From the IMG/VR virus record IMGVR_UViG_3300028384_000675, positions 1 through 64,000 of that record: a stretch of DNA of 64,000 bases. One strand, given 5' to 3'. This stretch comes from a virus. The notes beneath the pieces are model-generated. The model was not told the DNA's origin and did not search any database. It saw only the letters and a program-made list of their open reading frames with translations. Of this stretch, positions 62,801 to 64,000 are shown one piece after another. A program made the position numbers and the translations under genes. Numbering within the stretch: the first letter of the stretch is position 1; each line of letters starts with the position of its first letter.

Positions 62801-64000
62801 CCGAAAGCGGCAATGGAACAGTCTTGTAAAGTTGCAGACGCATTTAGTACTGTTGGAGACGCAGATAAATCGTCAAGGTCATATACGACCAAAATTCCAT
62901 AACTTTGACCTGACGCAGTCGACTGCGAACAGATCAACTTATTACCCGAAACGACGATATTTTCACCAAAATCACGATTCATTGCAGAATTTGGCGAAGT
63001 TAGTACTGTCTTGTTAACAGTATACGGATCGACGGTACCAGAACCTAAATCATTCAGATCAAATACCCATATTGCACCGCGATTGTTTGTTAATGATGGA
63101 TGACCTACAATTAGGTGATTATCTGTAATTGCAATTGATTCTGCAGTAGATTGATACTGTATTTCAACTTCATGGGTAGATAAATCATTTAGGTCATATA
63201 TTCTTATTGAATTACCACGCTTTCCTGCTAATTTACCGCCGCCAACAGTCATCATTATCAGAGGATCTTGAATGGTTTCGATTAGTTCCATTGTAGACGG
63301 GTTGTACAAATATGTGTCGTAACTGCTTTTAACAAAAACGCCTGATCCCAGTACTTCTTCGAACGACCATGTGATTGCATCGCCTTCTGGATCAGTTCCG
63401 ACTGCTGTGATCACAGTATCCTGACCTTGAGTCAGTTCATATGTTGAGTCAACGCCAGCAATTACTGGTGGTTGATTGACATATATGATGTTAGTTGTTA
63501 CAGATGTTGTGTTGTCTTCAGTGTCAGTCGCAGTAATACGCAAGTTGAAATCTGCATTTTTCATTTCTGCTGTTGGTGTCACTGTAAACGTGTTATCAGA
63601 TTGCGTGATAGTGACGCTGCTCGCTGGAGCAGTGTTTGCTGAAACTCTAATTCCAAAGAAATCCCGATATCCACCATCGAATGCTGTTAACTTGGTTGGT
63701 GCTGCGGATAGATCGTTTAGATCATAAACATAAGTCGAACCGGCTTGATTTTCACTATAACTCGATCCGACGATAACATGATCGTCAGTTATCGCAACAT
63801 CTGATCCGAAAAATTCGAATTCAGAGTCGCCGTCATCTCCCACATACAATTGAGTCGGTTGAGCAGAAAGGTCGCTTAGGTCAAAGACGTAAACAGCACC
63901 TTGATACACTTGTCCATCCATTGTTTTTCTATGGGCAGCGATTACAGCAAAATTTTCGTTCGCTACAATCCTATCTCCGAAGTTGTCTCGACCATGACTA
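53887..64000 (-). CDS. giant FG-GAP / cadherin-like adhesion protein (5' end outside window)
   Basis: At least 3370 residues; the frame continues upstream past 64000 (residues before the first Met include SHGRDNFGDRIVANENFAVI). Two module types alternate. One is an Ig/cadherin-like domain: YTLTQGQDTVITAAATDPEG, DAITWSFEE, then after an insertion LNGVTVTQSDNVFTVTPG and a strand F-x-L-x-I-x-A-T-D-S-x-G-N. The other is an FG-GAP blade of about 55-60 residues: FG-x-S-V-x-x-x-x-D-K-I-I-V-G-A, then G-S-V-Y-V-Y-D-x-N-D-L-S-A-x-P-T-K-L. Blades come in groups that would form integrin-like propellers and carry D-x-D-x-G calcium-type loops. The protein ends in mid-blade at FDSFG. It is probably a very long tail adhesin; the host receptor is unknown. 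Confidence 0.9.
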   Translation of the reverse strand, partial: SHGRDNFGDRIVANENFAVIAAHRKTMDGQVYQGAVYVFDLSDLSAQPTQLYVGDDGDSEFEFFGSDVAITDDHVIVGSSYSENQAGSTYVYDLNDLSAAPTKLTAFDGGYRDFFGIRVSANTAPASSVTITQSDNTFTVTPTAEMKNADFNLRITATDTEDNTTSVTTNIIYVNQPPVIAGVDSTYELTQGQDTVITAVGTDPEGDAITWSFEEVLGSGVFVKSSYDTYLYNPSTMELIETIQDPLIMMTVGGGKLAGKRGNSIRIYDLNDLSTHEVEIQYQSTAESIAITDNHLIVGHPSLTNNRGAIWVFDLNDLGSGTVDPYTVNKTVLTSPNSAMNRDFGENIVVSGNKLICSQSTASGQSYGILVVYDLDDLSASPTVLNASATLQDCSIAAFGTHFVVGIPFEYNGSQANSGAAYIYDTENLSAAPISVPLFAIRSAKFGRSVALSSDHVIVQKESDRSVWVFDRNNLSANPAIIYKPSNTGYEFGSDLAVSGDRLFVGDKTENNNTGKLYVYDFADLSSGTYLYTGQGTSHQISGSNTYVAFSDNMVGYVSSSALNGVTITQSDNVFTVTPGTQDASFTLNIKATDSEGNSTKVTPTFDYEIPVPVVNDTSVGRIIAAASNNNYSNKLYAFDLDGSNEKELFIPAGMDNDSQFGADENMAIDGTILVVGQRTEQRVFVYDLATTNEPIEITPSAPSTLFGTSVAISDGKIIVGTYEGGSGLGEFYIYDLDGSNEIKVTEPSAGLPGAGSQNGWTKFGWKVAAGHGRIVVGAPMADADGVTDSGQVYIYDMQGTFINTISATDGQTESDQFGDYEIAIGNGKIAVTAFIADGGSINSFAGSVYLYDLDGSNEVRLYDPALTSVARFGTGLAIGHEKVVVGSDNAAHFYIFDLDGSNMQKIASTNNTRISVANNRIVVGDYGKNAAETSSGELRVYDMSGNLLNTIHQSNPTNRAFLGSSLAMYDTADARAHNFAPTVTGIDAAYTLTQGQDTVITAAATDPEGDAITWSFEEQLSVSLTSESFVRNSYAPYKFADPGSSDRPGKTVKVSGDIVAISNTGYSSYGGAVFLFNHQTGQLINRIEPDSTSGSQFLGASIAFGDDIVVSGGEQLAPTGGTQAGGIVIADLNGNKLQSIYNPSGSNGEKFGFAVTVTTDRIVVGAHGRHQSGNQSGAIRIYDKNTYAEIDGWIADPQGAVEYAKWGEVIVSEENKVVVASKSSYGKHLTVYPDITDYQNGSFRIDFDGVNEIADVEISNDKIYVSDQRTIFVYDATTGNRLSDVVSYSSSQISEQISVSDGYLILNHNSGEMRIYDLSTNALAGSYNPSEYSYNYSELGIGFGSGKVFVADYNDSKNVNEYNVLSSALNGTTVTQSDNVFTVTPGTQDASFTLNIKATDSNGNTATVPATVNFDYVNQAPTVTGIQSAYTLTQGQDTVITAAATDPEGDAITWSFEEVKSGSSYIAVGAPLDDVHGTNSGSVYVYDANNLSVRPTKLSPVSGNYGASMFMTSTKLYVGAYSDDTGGNNFGSAYVYDLSDLSAAPTILSPSTASDNVGWAISATETHVVVSAINDDTKTTNAGAVYVYDASNLGATPTKLVTPDGGSSDQFGRAVHIDSNNVYVGCRQHGSYNHGAVYVYSLSDLSAAPTKLEDGTDYLQLGCYLASDDTNLYVGAMGYNGRKGAVFAYALSDLSAAPTIITESDLTSNSYFGERVDARHGSLVVGAERKSENGNAYQGAVYVYDTSDLSAAPTKLTAPDDGDTESEYFGQDISINEDSIVIGANMDDGRNGSVWVYDRNDLSAAPTKLFAFDAAYDDRFGWAVAAVSAPSQLNGVTVTQSDNVFTVTPGTADADFQLRITATDSEGNATSATSDFDFTYVNQAPSVTGIQSAYTLTQGQDTVITAVGTDPEGDAIAWSYEEVISGTNYVVVSAAGDDDNGSNSGSVYVFDANNLSAQPTKLTAFDGAAGDSFGRHSSLNSNILAVTSYGDDDGQPNSGSVYVYDLNNLSATPTKLTAYDMHNQAGDKRFGERVLVTEDQIIVGNSWDDQEATYAGAVYVFDINNLNAQPTKLTAYDGAVSDNFGYRFATTADKILVGSFDDDHGNNSGAVYVFDKSDLSVQPTKLVSPDASENQMFGISIEASSSQVVIGARGDNSNTGTAYVYDANDLSATPTKLTAYDGATSDMFGQHVAISSDKVVVSAYADDDRGAQSGSVYVFDANDLSAQPTKLTAFDGAATDMFGTGLAVTSEQIIVGAYGGPGSTYTGVVYVYDINDLSAQPTRLTAYDGAGADYFGYSVSANNLSSQLNGVTVTQSDNVFTVTPAQQDATFQLTFKATDSNGNVTSTTSDFDFTYVNQAPSLGGIEPAYTLTQGVNEVIVPVVSDAEGETVTMSYEEVLGEGVPSGMNGTTVTQNGNDFTVTPGQQDANFTLRFTATDESGNQTNFDSEFTLDYNDAPSITGVDSSYTLDQGQDTEITVTTSDSDGDTVSLTYAVTSGDLSGTTVTQAGNVFTITPGDQDATFQLTFTATDTNGAATTATSDITFDYNAAPVITGIESVYTLTQGVDEVIVGMSSDADGDAVTWSFAEVLNGGVPSGLNGTAITQNGGEFTVTPGTADANFTIRFTLTDTAGNTDTRDADFSLTYVNQAPSVTGIDSTYTLTQGQGTVITAAATDPEGDTVTWSYEAVSSTSQDQLFVSAIQSNSYQGYVYVYNPTDLTEEPTLLTAPNGSSAERFGFSMEIDSDKIYIGEMMSDESDETWGGAVYIYDRSDLSAAPTMLTGEAQNNLRFGSGISVTDDLLIIGAYGWGPTTNSNDDYTGKVYIYNKSDLSLQATLTPTNGDHRDYFGLGGGITVTSNHILIGSMGDDDNSTDAGAVYVYDVNTYAFVQKLTAPDASESDRFGGYSIKTYGGKIYISAVTADHNSNGTSGGAVYVYNESDLSFVEKLVAFDAAEGDYFGMSVLPHEDKLFVGAHQRNSSAGAIYVYNINNLSAAPTVLESPATGAMLGYNTTIIGDKLYSSAHRKDASTGGMYVYILSDLSAAPELVNPPAGTGTSISFGFNAVGSVAPSPLGDVTVAQSDNVFTVTPGQQDADFQLTFKATDSEGNVTSVSSDFDFTYVNQAPSVTGIESSYLLTAGGSGTAITAVGTDPEGDAITWSYEEVASGSSYVVVGAWGDGDNGSSSGSVYVYDANNLSATPTKLTAFDAAAGDCFGENVFATADKIIVGARLDDDNGSQSGSVYVYDANNLSATPTKLTAFDGAAGDFFGISIATAADKIIVGAYGEDSYTGSVYVYDINNLSAQPTKLTAFDGAANDKFGYSITTSSDKIVVGANGDDFNGSVYVYDANDLSAQPTKLTAFDGASFDSFG

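Overview
This window is about 64 kb of a T4-like contractile-tailed phage (myovirus) genome of marine type. Every convincing gene is on the minus strand, so the biological order runs from high to low coordinates. Recognised hallmarks are UvsX, gp43, RegA, gp62, gp44, gp45, gp46, gp47, gp55, UvsW, UvsY, gp3, gp23, gp22, gp21, gp68, gp67, gp20, gp19, gp18, gp17 and gp16. The order gp23-gp3-UvsY-UvsW, the Hsp20 gene, and the small RegA- and gp16-linked hypothetical genes resemble marine T4-like phages of cyanobacteria and alphaproteobacteria. No photosynthesis gene is present, and the host cannot be fixed from this window.

Layout from high to low coordinates. (a) 64000-32739 is an adhesion and tail-fibre region of 31 kb. 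It holds a giant FG-GAP/cadherin-like protein that is open at the window edge and broken near its 3' end by an in-frame TAG-TAA, a propeller-like protein, a 3595-residue fibre with a C-terminal S74-type chaperone domain, a smaller paralogous fibre, and a 1192-residue Calx-beta-type protein. (b) 32742-25338 holds DNA packaging and tail genes (gp16, gp17, gp18, gp19, gp20). gp17 is split in two by a naturally split intein with a GIY-YIG homing endonuclease gene lying between the halves. (c) 25331-20686 is a second fibre cassette (collagen-like and coiled-coil proteins) inserted between the portal and prohead-core genes. (d) 20558-16388 is the head module (gp67, gp68, gp21, gp22, gp23) plus the tail terminator gp3. 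(e) 16347-9051 holds recombination and late-transcription genes (UvsY, UvsW, gp55, gp47, gp46, gp45). (f) 8981-1 holds the clamp loader, RegA, DNA polymerase and UvsX, with inserted metabolic-type genes and Hsp20.

Regulation can be read from the DNA. TATAAATA late promoters (the gp55/gp45 type) stand before Hsp20, gp3, gp68, gp18, the homing endonuclease, two fibre genes and the propeller protein. Three sigma70-like promoters with a poly-T spacer stand before gp43, gp45 and gp55. Several strong hairpin terminators, often with a TTCG loop, separate units. The one in gp23 lies inside the reading frame, upstream of the stop codon.

The most striking system is the gp17 locus: a split intein with a very short N-part and a long C-part, interrupted by an endonuclease gene that has its own late promoter inside the intein N-part. 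The C-part has no standard start codon.
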